Part shown: piece by piece, positions 1-6,575 of the stretch
Numbering within the stretch: the first letter of the stretch is position 1
How the letters are laid out: every line of letters begins with the position of its first letter
Assembly (NCBI GenBank): GCA_026416655.1
Contig: JAOAES010000312.1
Coordinates: forward strand, 1-10,633
Direction of reading: 5' to 3'
DNA from: Fimbriimonadales bacterium
GTDB lineage: Bacteria; Armatimonadota; Fimbriimonadia; Fimbriimonadales; GBS-DC
DNA: 10,633 bases
The notes under the pieces: generated by a model
What the model saw: the letters and a program-made list of their open reading frames with translations, nothing else
Database searches by the model: none
What the model was told of the DNA's origin: nothing
Made by a program: the position numbers and the translations under genes

Positions 1-107
1 AGCCCGCAGGCGAGAACGCGCAGCAACGCCTCGTGCGCCTGGGGTTCAGGCAAGGGAACCTGCTCCCAGCGCAGCTGGTTCGGCGCGACGAGGCGGTAGG
101 CGCGCAT
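1..107 (-). CDS. Medium-chain (zinc-type) dehydrogenase, N-terminal fragment cut by the window edge
   Basis: An open frame begins with ATG at 107 on the minus strand and runs off the left edge after about 35 codons. It starts MRAYRLVAPNQLRWEQVPLP and ends LLRVLACGL. This is the usual start of medium-chain alcohol/sugar dehydrogenases (MDR superfamily, GroES-like domain): a beta hairpin, then a P-x-P-x-x-x-E/H-x-L-L-x-V segment leading to the A-C-G-x-C-G-S-D zinc site. The Cys before Gly near the break would be the catalytic zinc ligand. The start lies 4 nt after the argJ stop, so the two are probably co-transcribed and translationally coupled. Substrate (alcohol, sorbitol, threonine or other) cannot be told from this fragment. 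Confidence 0.72.
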   Translation of the reverse strand, partial: MRAYRLVAPNQLRWEQVPLPEPQAHEALLRVLACG

Positions 108-111
108 GGTC

Positions 112-1311
112 TCAGGTGCGGTAGTGGGCGTTGATTTTGACATACTCGGCGGTCAGGTCGCTGCTCCAGAATCGCGCCACGCCGTCGCCTTCGTGCAGAC
201 GAAGCTCGAGCTGCACCTCTTCTGCTTGCATCTTCTCCACAAGGGCGCGCTCGTCGTAGTCGGTGGGGCGTCCGTTTTCGAACACCAGCACGCCTTGCAG
301 AAAGAGCTGCGCGCGGTTCACATCGATGGGCGCGCCGGCGCGTCCCGCCGCAGCGATGATGCGCCCCCAGTTCGGATCGCCCCCGTGAATCGCCGTTTTC
401 ACCAGCAGCGATTCGGCGATTGTGCGAGCAATCTGGCGTGCGGCGGCGGTATCTTGCGCGCCGGAGACGCTCACCTCGAAGATTCGGCTTGCGCCCTCGC
501 CGTCTTTCACGATGCGCTTTGCGAGGTACTCGCACACCGTATACAGCCCCGCCTCGAACGCCTGCAACGCCTCGCCCTGCAGCGCCACGCCCGACACGCC
601 GTTCGCCAGCGCGACGACCATATCGTTCGTGCTGGTGTCGCCGTCGACGGTAATGCAGTTGAAGGTTTTGTCGACCACGCGGCTCAGGCAGGCTTGCAGG
701 TCAGTGGGGCTAATCTGCGCGTCGGTTGTGATAAACGCCAGCATCGTCGCCATCTTCGGGGCAATCATCCCCGCGCCTTTGGCGATTGCACCGATACGCA
801 CTGTGCCCGCAGGCGTCTCCACCTGCAGCGAGGCGCGTTTGGAAGCACTGTCGGTGGTCAGAATCGCGTCGGCGGTGGCGCGGTCGTCCCCGTCGCTGAG
901 GCGGTCAAAGAGCTGCGCCACGCCCGATTCGATGGCGTTCATCGGCAGGGGCACGCCGATAACGCCTGTTGAAGCCACCACCACCTGCGTCGGCGCGCAG
1001 CCCAACCGTTTGGCGACCAGTTCCGCCATCCGCTCGGCGTCGCGTTCGCCCTGCTCGCCCGTGAGACAGTTCGCGTTGCCGCTATTGGCGATAATCGCGT
1101 GCGCCCTGCCCCCCGCGACGACGCGCTTTGACCAGCGCACCGGCGCAGCACACGCCTTGTTCGTGGTGAATACGCCCGCTACGCTCGCCTCCGCGTCCGA
1201 CACAATCAGCGCGAGGTCTAACAGCCCCGGCTTTTTAATCCCGCAATAGACGCCCGCGCTTCGGAACCCTTTCGGGAAATTCACGCCCAGTTGACTGTTC
1301 AGTTCCGCCAT
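112..1311 (-). CDS. argJ: Bifunctional ornithine acetyltransferase / N-acetylglutamate synthase ArgJ
   Basis: ArgJ moves the acetyl group from N-acetylornithine to glutamate, closing the cyclic arginine pathway; some forms also acetylate glutamate from acetyl-CoA. The 399-residue product has the family's usual length. Visible motifs are ANSGNANC (75-82), STGVIG (114-119, oxyanion-hole region), the self-cleavage site GMIAPKMA-TML with the break expected between Ala188 and nucleophilic Thr189, TVDGDTSTND (221-230), and GGDPNWGRI (310-318). The C-terminal YVKINAHYRT is also typical. ATG at 1311 is chosen because the family N-terminus (NFPKGFRSAG) follows about 10 residues later; the frame stays open upstream, but only by reading antisense through the tRNA. 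A TACAAT box ends 8 nt before the ATG, so the message may be leaderless. A dehydrogenase gene follows after 4 nt. Mono- versus bifunctional activity cannot be decided from sequence. Confidence 0.96.
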   Translation of the reverse strand: MAELNSQLGVNFPKGFRSAGVYCGIKKPGLLDLALIVSDAEASVAGVFTTNKACAAPVRWSKRVVAGGRAHAIIANSGNANCLTGEQGERDAERMAELVAKRLGCAPTQVVVASTGVIGVPLPMNAIESGVAQLFDRLSDGDDRATADAILTTDSASKRASLQVETPAGTVRIGAIAKGAGMIAPKMATMLAFITTDAQISPTDLQACLSRVVDKTFNCITVDGDTSTNDMVVALANGVSGVALQGEALQAFEAGLYTVCEYLAKRIVKDGEGASRIFEVSVSGAQDTAAARQIARTIAESLLVKTAIHGGDPNWGRIIAAAGRAGAPIDVNRAQLFLQGVLVFENGRPTDYDERALVEKMQAEEVQLELRLHEGDGVARFWSSDLTAEYVKINAHYRT

Positions 1312-1319
1312 CGGGGAGT

Positions 1320-1325
1320 ATTGTA
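1320..1325 (-). promoter_or_regulatory. Putative -10 box of the argJ promoter
   Basis: TACAAT on the minus strand, preceded by GGG, with 8 nt between the box and the argJ ATG. Transcription would start at or within a few bases of the ATG, implying a leaderless mRNA. No convincing -35 hexamer is seen at 16-19 nt. The 15-nt stretch GGGTACAATACTCCC differs at one base from the tRNA promoter facing the other way. Confidence 0.55.
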
Positions 1326-1348
1326 CCCGCGTGGGGCGAGGGGTTCGC

Positions 1349-1378
1349 TTGCACAGAACGCGCGTCATAGGGTATAAT
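1349..1378 (+). promoter_or_regulatory. Putative sigma-70-type promoter of tRNA-Thr (and trpC)
   Basis: A perfect TATAAT lies at 1373-1378. Upstream, TGCACA (1350-1355) with a 17-nt spacer, or TTGCAC (1349-1354) with 18, serves as a weak -35. The predicted start near 1385 would leave about 10 nt of 5' leader before the tRNA. No other promoter is visible between here and trpC. Confidence 0.7.
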
Positions 1379-1394
1379 ACTCCCTCGACGGAGA

Positions 1395-1469
<75 letters not shown>

Positions 1470-1481
1470 GAGCGCACCGCC

Positions 1482-2273
1482 GTGACCATCCTGCAACGCA
1501 TTCTGGAGACCAAGCGCGAGGAGGTCGATTCGCGCCGACGCGCCGCGCCGCTTGCGGAACTCAAGGCGCGCCTGCACGACCTGCCTCCACCCCGCGGATT
1601 TCACCATGCGTTGCGCCATTCAGCAAATCCCATCGCACTGATCGCCGAAATCAAGCGCGCCTCGCCCAGTAAGGGCATGATACGCGAAGACTTCGACCCC
1701 GCCGCAATCGCCGAACAATACGCTGCGGCAGGCGCAGACGCGCTGAGCGTGCTGACCGACGAACCCTACTTTCAGGGCAAGCCCGAATATGTATTACAAG
1801 CGCGTGAGCGTGTCCCCCTCCCTGCCTTACGTAAGGATTTTATTCTCGATGCGTATCAAGTCTACGAAAGTCGTGCGCTGGGAGCCGATGCGATTTTGCT
1901 CATCGTCGCCGCCCTGCCTGACCGTAAACAGTTGCACGACCTGCGCGCGCTCGCCGAGTCGCTCGGCATGGACGCGCTGGTGGAAGTGCATGACGAGTGG
2001 GAGCTGGAGACTGCCGTCGAGTCGGGCGCAACGCTGATTGGCGTGAACAATCGCGACCTGCGCACTTTCGAGGTCTCGCTGGAGACCACCTTCCGCCTAC
2101 TGCGCTACTTCCCCGACGAGGCGACGTGCGTGAGCGAGAGCGGGATCGAGACTGCCGAGCAGGTGCAGCGTCTGCATGCAGCGGGGGTGCATGCGCTGCT
2201 GGTGGGCGAGACGCTGATGCGCGCCGCCGACCCCGTCGCCACCGTGCGGGAATGGATGGACGCCTGCCGATGA
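1482..2273 (+). CDS. trpC: Indole-3-glycerol phosphate synthase TrpC
   Basis: Catalyses ring closure and decarboxylation of carboxyphenylamino-deoxyribulose phosphate to indole-3-glycerol phosphate in tryptophan synthesis; cytosolic TIM barrel. The 263-residue product has normal length for a monofunctional enzyme. Catalytic landmarks are EIKRASPSKG (56-65, Lys58), LTDEPYFQG (91-99), LRKDF (116-120, Lys118), VEVHDEWE (167-174, Glu168), GVNNRDL (187-193) and SESGI (218-222), followed by LLVGETLMR (239-247). The GTG at 1482 is chosen because the family N-terminus (T-I-L-x-x-I-L-x-x-K-R-E-E) begins at once; an upstream in-frame ATG at 1431 lies inside the tRNA and is not credible. No good Shine-Dalgarno or separate promoter is visible, so expression probably depends on read-through from the tRNA promoter. 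No other trp genes are adjacent. Its stop overlaps the next start (ATGA). Confidence 0.95.
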   Translation: MTILQRILETKREEVDSRRRAAPLAELKARLHDLPPPRGFHHALRHSANPIALIAEIKRASPSKGMIREDFDPAAIAEQYAAAGADALSVLTDEPYFQGKPEYVLQARERVPLPALRKDFILDAYQVYESRALGADAILLIVAALPDRKQLHDLRALAESLGMDALVEVHDEWELETAVESGATLIGVNNRDLRTFEVSLETTFRLLRYFPDEATCVSESGIETAEQVQRLHAAGVHALLVGETLMRAADPVATVREWMDACR

Positions 2274-2992
2274 GAATCGCGCTGCTGCACACCAACGACG
2301 CGCACAACCGCTGGAATGAGGCGTTCGTCGCGCAACTACGAGAACTGAAAGCTCAACACAACGCCCTGCTGCTCGATTCGGGCGACTGTATCCGTTCGGG
2401 GAATATCGGGATCCCCCTGCGTCCAGAGCCTGCATGGGATTGGATGCGTCAGGCGGGCTACGATGCAATCACGATCGGCAATCGCGAGTTTCACATCACG
2501 GCGGGGGGATTCTTGGCGAAGACGCGCGGCGCGCCCTGCCCCCTGCTGTGCGCGAACATTCGCCCCAAGCAGCCCGATACGCCCCTGCCCGTGCAGCCTG
2601 TATGGCGCACAGAACATCAGGGCGTGCGCGTGGCGGTATTGGGGCTAACCGTGCCGATGGTCACGCCCCGCATGAAGACCGCCGCGCTAAGCGCGTATCT
2701 GTTCGATTCCCCGATTGAGGCAGCGAAGCGATGGCTTCCCCGCTTGCGTCCTGAAGCCGATTTGCTCATCGCGCTCACGCACATCGGCGTCAGTCAGGAT
2801 CGCCTGCTGGCGGAAGCGTGCCCCGAGCTGGATCTGATTTTAGGCGGGCACTCCCACACGCCGATAAGTCCGCCCGAACAGGTGAATGGCGTGTGGATGA
2901 GCCAATCTCCCCCGTTTTGCAAGGGCGCCACGCTGCTGAGGCTGGAGCGACACGGCGCGCGGTGGACGCTGGACGGCGCACCCTGCCCCTGA
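2270..2992 (+). CDS. Calcineurin-like metallophosphoesterase, 5'-nucleotidase (UshA/YunD) type, catalytic domain only
   Basis: A 240-residue dinuclear-metal phosphoesterase. Metal-site motifs are in order: LHTNDAH (6-12, Asp10 and His12), LLLDSGD (33-39), GNREF (70-74, Asn71), LTHIG (169-173, His171) and GGHSHT (192-197, His194 and His196). In UshA-type 5'-nucleotidases the third motif is GNHEFD, whose His and Asp form the catalytic dyad; here these positions are Arg72 and His75. There is no signal peptide and no C-terminal substrate-binding 5'-nucleotidase domain, so the enzyme is probably cytosolic, as in the Bacillus YunD group, where this motif also varies. The start overlaps the trpC stop by 4 nt (ATGA), indicating translational coupling. 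Substrate unknown: a nucleotide or other phosphomonoester or diester is possible. Confidence 0.85.
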   Translation: MRIALLHTNDAHNRWNEAFVAQLRELKAQHNALLLDSGDCIRSGNIGIPLRPEPAWDWMRQAGYDAITIGNREFHITAGGFLAKTRGAPCPLLCANIRPKQPDTPLPVQPVWRTEHQGVRVAVLGLTVPMVTPRMKTAALSAYLFDSPIEAAKRWLPRLRPEADLLIALTHIGVSQDRLLAEACPELDLILGGHSHTPISPPEQVNGVWMSQSPPFCKGATLLRLERHGARWTLDGAPCP

Positions 2993-3011
2993 GTGGCGCA
3001 CCTTCACAAGG

Positions 3012-3017
3012 TACAAT
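3012..3017 (+). promoter_or_regulatory. Putative -10 box of an internal promoter
   Basis: TACAAT preceded by GG, in the 54-nt gap after the metallophosphoesterase gene. A start near 3024 would give a leader of about 22 nt that includes the GGAGG ribosome site at 3034-3038. The -35 region (CTGAGT at 2989) is poor. Support comes from the same GG-TAYAAT form at other gene starts in the window. Confidence 0.4.
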
Positions 3018-3046
3018 CTACAGGCATCACCCTGGAGGCGACTGTA

Positions 3047-3679
3047 ATGGCAGAGCTGGAATTCCGACAGATTCAACTGAACCTGAACGCGCCCGTAGGA
3101 CCGCTGAACGATGTGCGTCGCATGCGCATTATGGAGGCGGTCGGCGAAGGATTCAACGCGCAGCCTGTGCCCATCGCGGGCGCGATTGCGCTGGTGAACC
3201 CCCTCTCGCGCGAGGCGATTTTCATGAACGAGAACCAGATTCAATACACCTGCGATGGGATGCCCGCGCAGTTTTCGCCCTCGCGCGTGGAGACGTTACT
3301 CAGCGCGATACGGGACACCCTGCTCCTCGAAGACCGATTCCCGATGCTTCTGCAGGTCATCGCGCATCAGGACGCGAACGGCTCGGCGTTCGAGAAGAGC
3401 GTCGAGGCGTTCACGCCCATCCCGCCCCCCACGCTGCGCGGCTATTTCCCCGGGCTGCGCGGGCTGGGATTGCGAATCACCTTCGAGGACGCGCCCTACA
3501 TCTGCGACCTGCGCATCGAGCCGCTGTTCAGCGACCCTGCCTACTTCTTCATTCAGTTCAACGCAGGCTCGCAGCAGACGGCGCAGTCCATCGCCGCGAC
3601 GGTAGACGACACCATGAACTGGCTGAACCGCTTGCAGGGCGATATCGGCGATGTTATTCAAGAGATTCTGGGCGCGTAG
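3047..3679 (+). CDS. Conserved-looking protein of unknown function (210 aa)
   Basis: I do not recognise a family. The 210-residue product is soluble-looking, with no signal peptide, membrane segment or cysteine cluster. It begins with a beta-like segment (LEFRQIQLNLNAPVG), has an aromatic/proline-rich middle (FTPIPPPTLRGYFPGL, about 125-140), and ends in an amphipathic helix (DDTMNWLNRLQGDIGDVIQ). Start ATG 3047 follows GGAGG at 3034-3038 with 8 nt spacing, clearly better than an in-frame ATG at 2993 that abuts the previous stop. Its end overlaps the PP2C gene by 29 nt, so the two are probably co-translated; a role linked to that phosphatase is possible but only positional. Codon use matches its neighbours, so nothing suggests recent transfer. 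Confidence 0.85.
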   Translation: MAELEFRQIQLNLNAPVGPLNDVRRMRIMEAVGEGFNAQPVPIAGAIALVNPLSREAIFMNENQIQYTCDGMPAQFSPSRVETLLSAIRDTLLLEDRFPMLLQVIAHQDANGSAFEKSVEAFTPIPPPTLRGYFPGLRGLGLRITFEDAPYICDLRIEPLFSDPAYFFIQFNAGSQQTAQSIAATVDDTMNWLNRLQGDIGDVIQEILGA

Positions 3680-4562
3680 GCAGGAAGCCGACGCCGAACC
3701 TCGAACCGAAACGCCCATGCAGGAGATTACCGCCGAGTTCAGCGCGGAGGAGTTAGGCAGTGCGCTCCCTGAAGAGCCGTTGCGCGTCGTTCCGCGCGTG
3801 AAGTTCGTCGCCCGCTCCGAAATCGGGCATGCCCGCGAGAACAACGAGGACAAGTTCGACTTCTACGAGCCGGACGAAACAAGCCTGCTGGCAGCGCGGG
3901 GCTGCGTGTATCTGGTCTGCGACGGCATGGGCGGGCATAACGCGGGGCAAATCGCCAGCGAACTCGCTGCGAAACAGTTCCTGCACGCTTACTATCATCT
4001 CGGCGGCGTGGCGCAAGAGGCGGCGCGACACGCTGTGCAGCTCGCCCATCAGTATATCGCTGAGATGGCGAGCAAAATCCCCTCACGCTACGGTATGGGC
4101 ACCACGCTCACCGCGCTCATTCTCAAGCAGGACGAGGGCATCCTCGTCCAAGTGGGCGACAGCCGCTGCTACCGCCTGCGCGAGGGCAGGTTCGAGCAAC
4201 TCTCGCGCGACCAAACCCTCGTGGCGCACCTCGTGGAGCAGGGCATCCTGACCCCCGAACAAGCCAAGTATCACCCACAACGCAACGTGATTCGGCAAGC
4301 CGTCGGCGTGCATGACCCCAGCGAGCCGTTCGAACCCGATATCGAAACCTTCCCTCTGCAGGCGGGCGATGTCTACCTGCTCTGCTCCGATGGGCTGACC
4401 GACATGGTGGACGACGCTGAGATTGAAGCGATTCTGCGCTCTGAGCCGCTCACCCGTGCCGCGTGGAAACTGGTCGACCGCGCCCTCGCCAACGGAGGAC
4501 GCGACAATGTGACGGTGATGCTCCTACAGATACAGGGCTTACAGCCAGTGGAGCAGGTATAA
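3651..4562 (+). CDS. PP2C-family serine/threonine protein phosphatase (PrpC/Stp type)
   Basis: Metal-dependent phosphatase that removes phosphate from Ser/Thr of proteins, usually opposing Hanks-type kinases; cytosolic, no membrane segment. In the 303-residue product the PP2C motifs are all present: RENNED (62-67), DGMGGH (91-96), GMGTT (148-152), GDSRCYRLR (169-177), LSRDQT (184-189), CSDGLTDMV (245-253) and GGRDNVTV (282-289). The metal-binding Asp residues (67, 91, 247, 285) are intact, so it should be active. The first 47 residues are acidic and not part of the domain. The start is uncertain: ATG 3651 overlaps the previous gene by 29 nt and has a weak GCAGGG upstream; ATG 3717 (residue 23) would also leave a complete domain. 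No kinase gene is in the window. The AI-2E-type gene starts 11 nt after its stop. Confidence 0.93.
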   Translation: MLFKRFWARRQEADAEPRTETPMQEITAEFSAEELGSALPEEPLRVVPRVKFVARSEIGHARENNEDKFDFYEPDETSLLAARGCVYLVCDGMGGHNAGQIASELAAKQFLHAYYHLGGVAQEAARHAVQLAHQYIAEMASKIPSRYGMGTTLTALILKQDEGILVQVGDSRCYRLREGRFEQLSRDQTLVAHLVEQGILTPEQAKYHPQRNVIRQAVGVHDPSEPFEPDIETFPLQAGDVYLLCSDGLTDMVDDAEIEAILRSEPLTRAAWKLVDRALANGGRDNVTVMLLQIQGLQPVEQV

Positions 4563-4563
4563 T
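4558..4563 (+). promoter_or_regulatory. Putative -10 box overlapping the PP2C stop codon
   Basis: A perfect TATAAT preceded by GG; the PP2C stop TAA (4560-4562) is inside it. The ATG of the next gene follows after 10 nt, so transcripts from here would be essentially leaderless. No good -35 is seen at normal spacing. Confidence 0.45.
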
Positions 4564-4573
4564 CGCGCCGTTG

Positions 4574-5755
4574 ATGGAGCGGAGAACGGCGAATCCGACA
4601 GGCGACTGGGCTGCGCGGCTCCTGTGGCTGCTGGGCACACTTACTCTCGTTGCACTCGCGCTCTATGTCGTCTGGTCGGTGCGCCACGTGATTAGCCTGA
4701 TGTTCGTCTGCGGAGCGATTGCCTACCTGCTCATCCCGCTGGTGGACTGGCTAAGCCTCAAACGCCCCCGCTTTATCGCGCCGCTTGCCTGGCGCGGTGT
4801 GATGAGCCTGCTGGTGACGTTGGGCTTTTTCGTGCTGTTGGGCGCGGCAACCATCGCGTTCGTTGCGCCCTTCGTGAACGAAGCGCGCGATTTTCTCCGT
4901 GACCTGCCTCGCTATCAGGAACAGCTTACTCAGACCGCGACCGACTGGCAAAAGTCGTATCAGGCATGGTACGACACGCTTACCCCACAGGCGCAACAGT
5001 GGCTCGACCAGCAACGCGCGTCGCTCCAACGCTCGCTCAACCGCGCCACTGAAGACCTACAGGCGACTGTTCAGGGCGCAATCCAGCAGGCAGGTCATGT
5101 TCTCAACCTGCTGGTAGAACTGTTCCTTGTGCCTGTCATCGTCTTCTACCTGCTGTTCGACTCGCACCGCCTTAAGCGGGAGACGCTGCGCTGGACGCCC
5201 CCACGCTATGTACGCCTGGTGCTGAGCCTGATGCAGGAGACAAACCGCGTGATGCGCTGCTATATCGTGGCGCAGCTGATTCTGGGCGTGATTGCAGGGA
5301 TTGCCACCTGGCTCGGCTTGCAACTGATGGGCGTGCGCTACGCCGCGACGCTTGCGCTGTTTGCCGGCATCGCGCGGGCTATCCCCGTCATCGGACCCGT
5401 GATTGCAGGCGCGCCGATTGTGGTGATTGGACTGATTCAGGGCGGATGGACGCTGGGGCTGAAACTGACGCTGTTCGTCACCGCCCTGTTCGTAGTGGAA
5501 CACAAGATGATTATGCCGAAAATCATCGGCGACCGGCTGGATTTACATCCCGTGCTGGTGATTATTGTGCTGCTGGTCAGCGGCAAGTTTTTCGGGCTGA
5601 TGGGCATGTTTTTCGGTGTGCCCGTCGCCGTGATTGTGCGGAATGTGATGCTGGCGCAACGCCGTCGCGCACGGACGCGCCCGAAAGTGCATCGGCTGCC
5701 CGTCTCGGAACCCGCCGAGACCCACGCCGTCCGCACAGGTACAGGAGGTCAATAG
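4574..5755 (+). CDS. AI-2E family transporter (PerM/YdiK/TerF-type membrane protein)
   Basis: A 393-residue polytopic inner-membrane protein of the AI-2E transporter family (Pfam PF01594). The segment order is typical: two N-terminal membrane helices (about 17-35 and 38-58), a third (about 76-100), a long soluble amphipathic region (about 101-170) rich in Gln and aromatics, then a helix at 176-196 and a cluster of helices at 230-360. Family signatures are IPVIGPVIAGAP (270-281) and HKMIMPKIIGDRLDLHP (310-326), followed by KFFGLMGMFFGVPVAV. Members have been proposed as quorum-signal exporters, Na+/H+ antiporters or permeases, so the substrate here is open. The in-frame ATG at 4463 lies within the PP2C gene; ATG 4574 is preferred because it is 11 nt after that gene's stop and leads directly into the membrane domain. 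The C-terminal tail is basic and Pro/Arg-rich. Confidence 0.9.
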   Translation: MERRTANPTGDWAARLLWLLGTLTLVALALYVVWSVRHVISLMFVCGAIAYLLIPLVDWLSLKRPRFIAPLAWRGVMSLLVTLGFFVLLGAATIAFVAPFVNEARDFLRDLPRYQEQLTQTATDWQKSYQAWYDTLTPQAQQWLDQQRASLQRSLNRATEDLQATVQGAIQQAGHVLNLLVELFLVPVIVFYLLFDSHRLKRETLRWTPPRYVRLVLSLMQETNRVMRCYIVAQLILGVIAGIATWLGLQLMGVRYAATLALFAGIARAIPVIGPVIAGAPIVVIGLIQGGWTLGLKLTLFVTALFVVEHKMIMPKIIGDRLDLHPVLVIIVLLVSGKFFGLMGMFFGVPVAVIVRNVMLAQRRRARTRPKVHRLPVSEPAETHAVRTGTGGQ

Positions 5756-6574
5756 GTGGATATTCTGCAGGCAATCTGGTTGGGCGTGCTGCAGGGGCTG
5801 ACCGAGTTCCTGCCCATCTCCAGCTCGGCGCACCTGATCCTGATGCGCTTCTGGTTCGGCTGGGAAATCGGCGACCCGCAGGCGGAGCTGGTGTTCGATG
5901 TCGCGCTCCATGTGGGCACACTCACGGCTATCGTGGTCTACTTTTGGAAGGACCTGACGCGCATTGCGGGCGCGGCGTTCAGCAACGCCCCCGAACGCGC
6001 CGTCGATAAACGCCTTGCCTGGGGGATTGTGGCAGGCTGTATCCCCGCCGCCGTCGTCGGCGCACTGTTCGAAGACCCCATTGAAGAGTTCTTCCGCTCG
6101 CAGTACGCGCTCATCGCAGGGCTACTCATCGGGATTGGGCTGCTGATGGCGTTGGTAGACCGGCTGGGGCGCAAGCAGCGGACGCTGGAGTCGATAGGCA
6201 TCCCCGACGCTTTTTTAATCGGCGTGGCGCAGGCATGCGCGCTGATTCCGGGCTTCTCGCGGTCGGGCATCACGATTGTCGCGGGGCTAATGCTGGGCTT
6301 ACAGCGCGAGGCGGCAGCGCGATTTTCGTTCCTGCTGGCGACGCCGATTACCTTCGGCGCGGCGGTCTGGTCATTCCGCAACCTGTTCAAGGGGGGCGTG
6401 CCCGGCGAGATGATTGCGCCGATGCTGGCAGGCGGCGCAGCGGCGATGGTCGTCGGCTGGCTCTGTATCGCGTTTCTGATTCGATACCTGCGCACACGCT
6501 CGTTGATGCCGTTCGTGGTCTATCGTGTGGCGATTGGGCTGGCAACGCTGGGCAAGATTTTCTGGGGCGGCTAA
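5756..6574 (+). CDS. uppP: Undecaprenyl-diphosphatase UppP (BacA)
   Basis: Integral membrane enzyme that dephosphorylates undecaprenyl diphosphate, returning the lipid carrier for peptidoglycan and surface polysaccharide synthesis; overproduction is known to give bacitracin resistance. The 272-residue length fits the family. Signatures are QGLTEFLPISSSAHL (13-27), with the conserved acidic and serine residues of the active site, and PGFSRSGIT (165-173), with the conserved Arg. About eight hydrophobic segments are visible, including 45-63, 87-105, 117-134, 150-165, 190-206, 220-243 and 252-270. GTG 5756 directly follows the previous stop (TAG 5753-5755) with no gap, and AGGAGG at 5743-5748 lies 7 nt upstream, the best ribosome site in this cluster. 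The next gene starts 1 nt after its stop. Confidence 0.96.
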   Translation: MDILQAIWLGVLQGLTEFLPISSSAHLILMRFWFGWEIGDPQAELVFDVALHVGTLTAIVVYFWKDLTRIAGAAFSNAPERAVDKRLAWGIVAGCIPAAVVGALFEDPIEEFFRSQYALIAGLLIGIGLLMALVDRLGRKQRTLESIGIPDAFLIGVAQACALIPGFSRSGITIVAGLMLGLQREAAARFSFLLATPITFGAAVWSFRNLFKGGVPGEMIAPMLAGGAAAMVVGWLCIAFLIRYLRTRSLMPFVVYRVAIGLATLGKIFWGG

Positions 6575-6575
6575 G

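Noticed and set aside
106..972. Long plus-strand open frames opposite argJ
   Set aside because: They are antisense shadows of a high-GC gene; argJ on the other strand has full family motifs.
2818..3756. Plus-strand 312-codon frame across the 2270 and 3047 genes
   Set aside because: Overlaps two better-supported genes, has no family signal, and shows the Arg/Ala-rich composition of an out-of-frame read.
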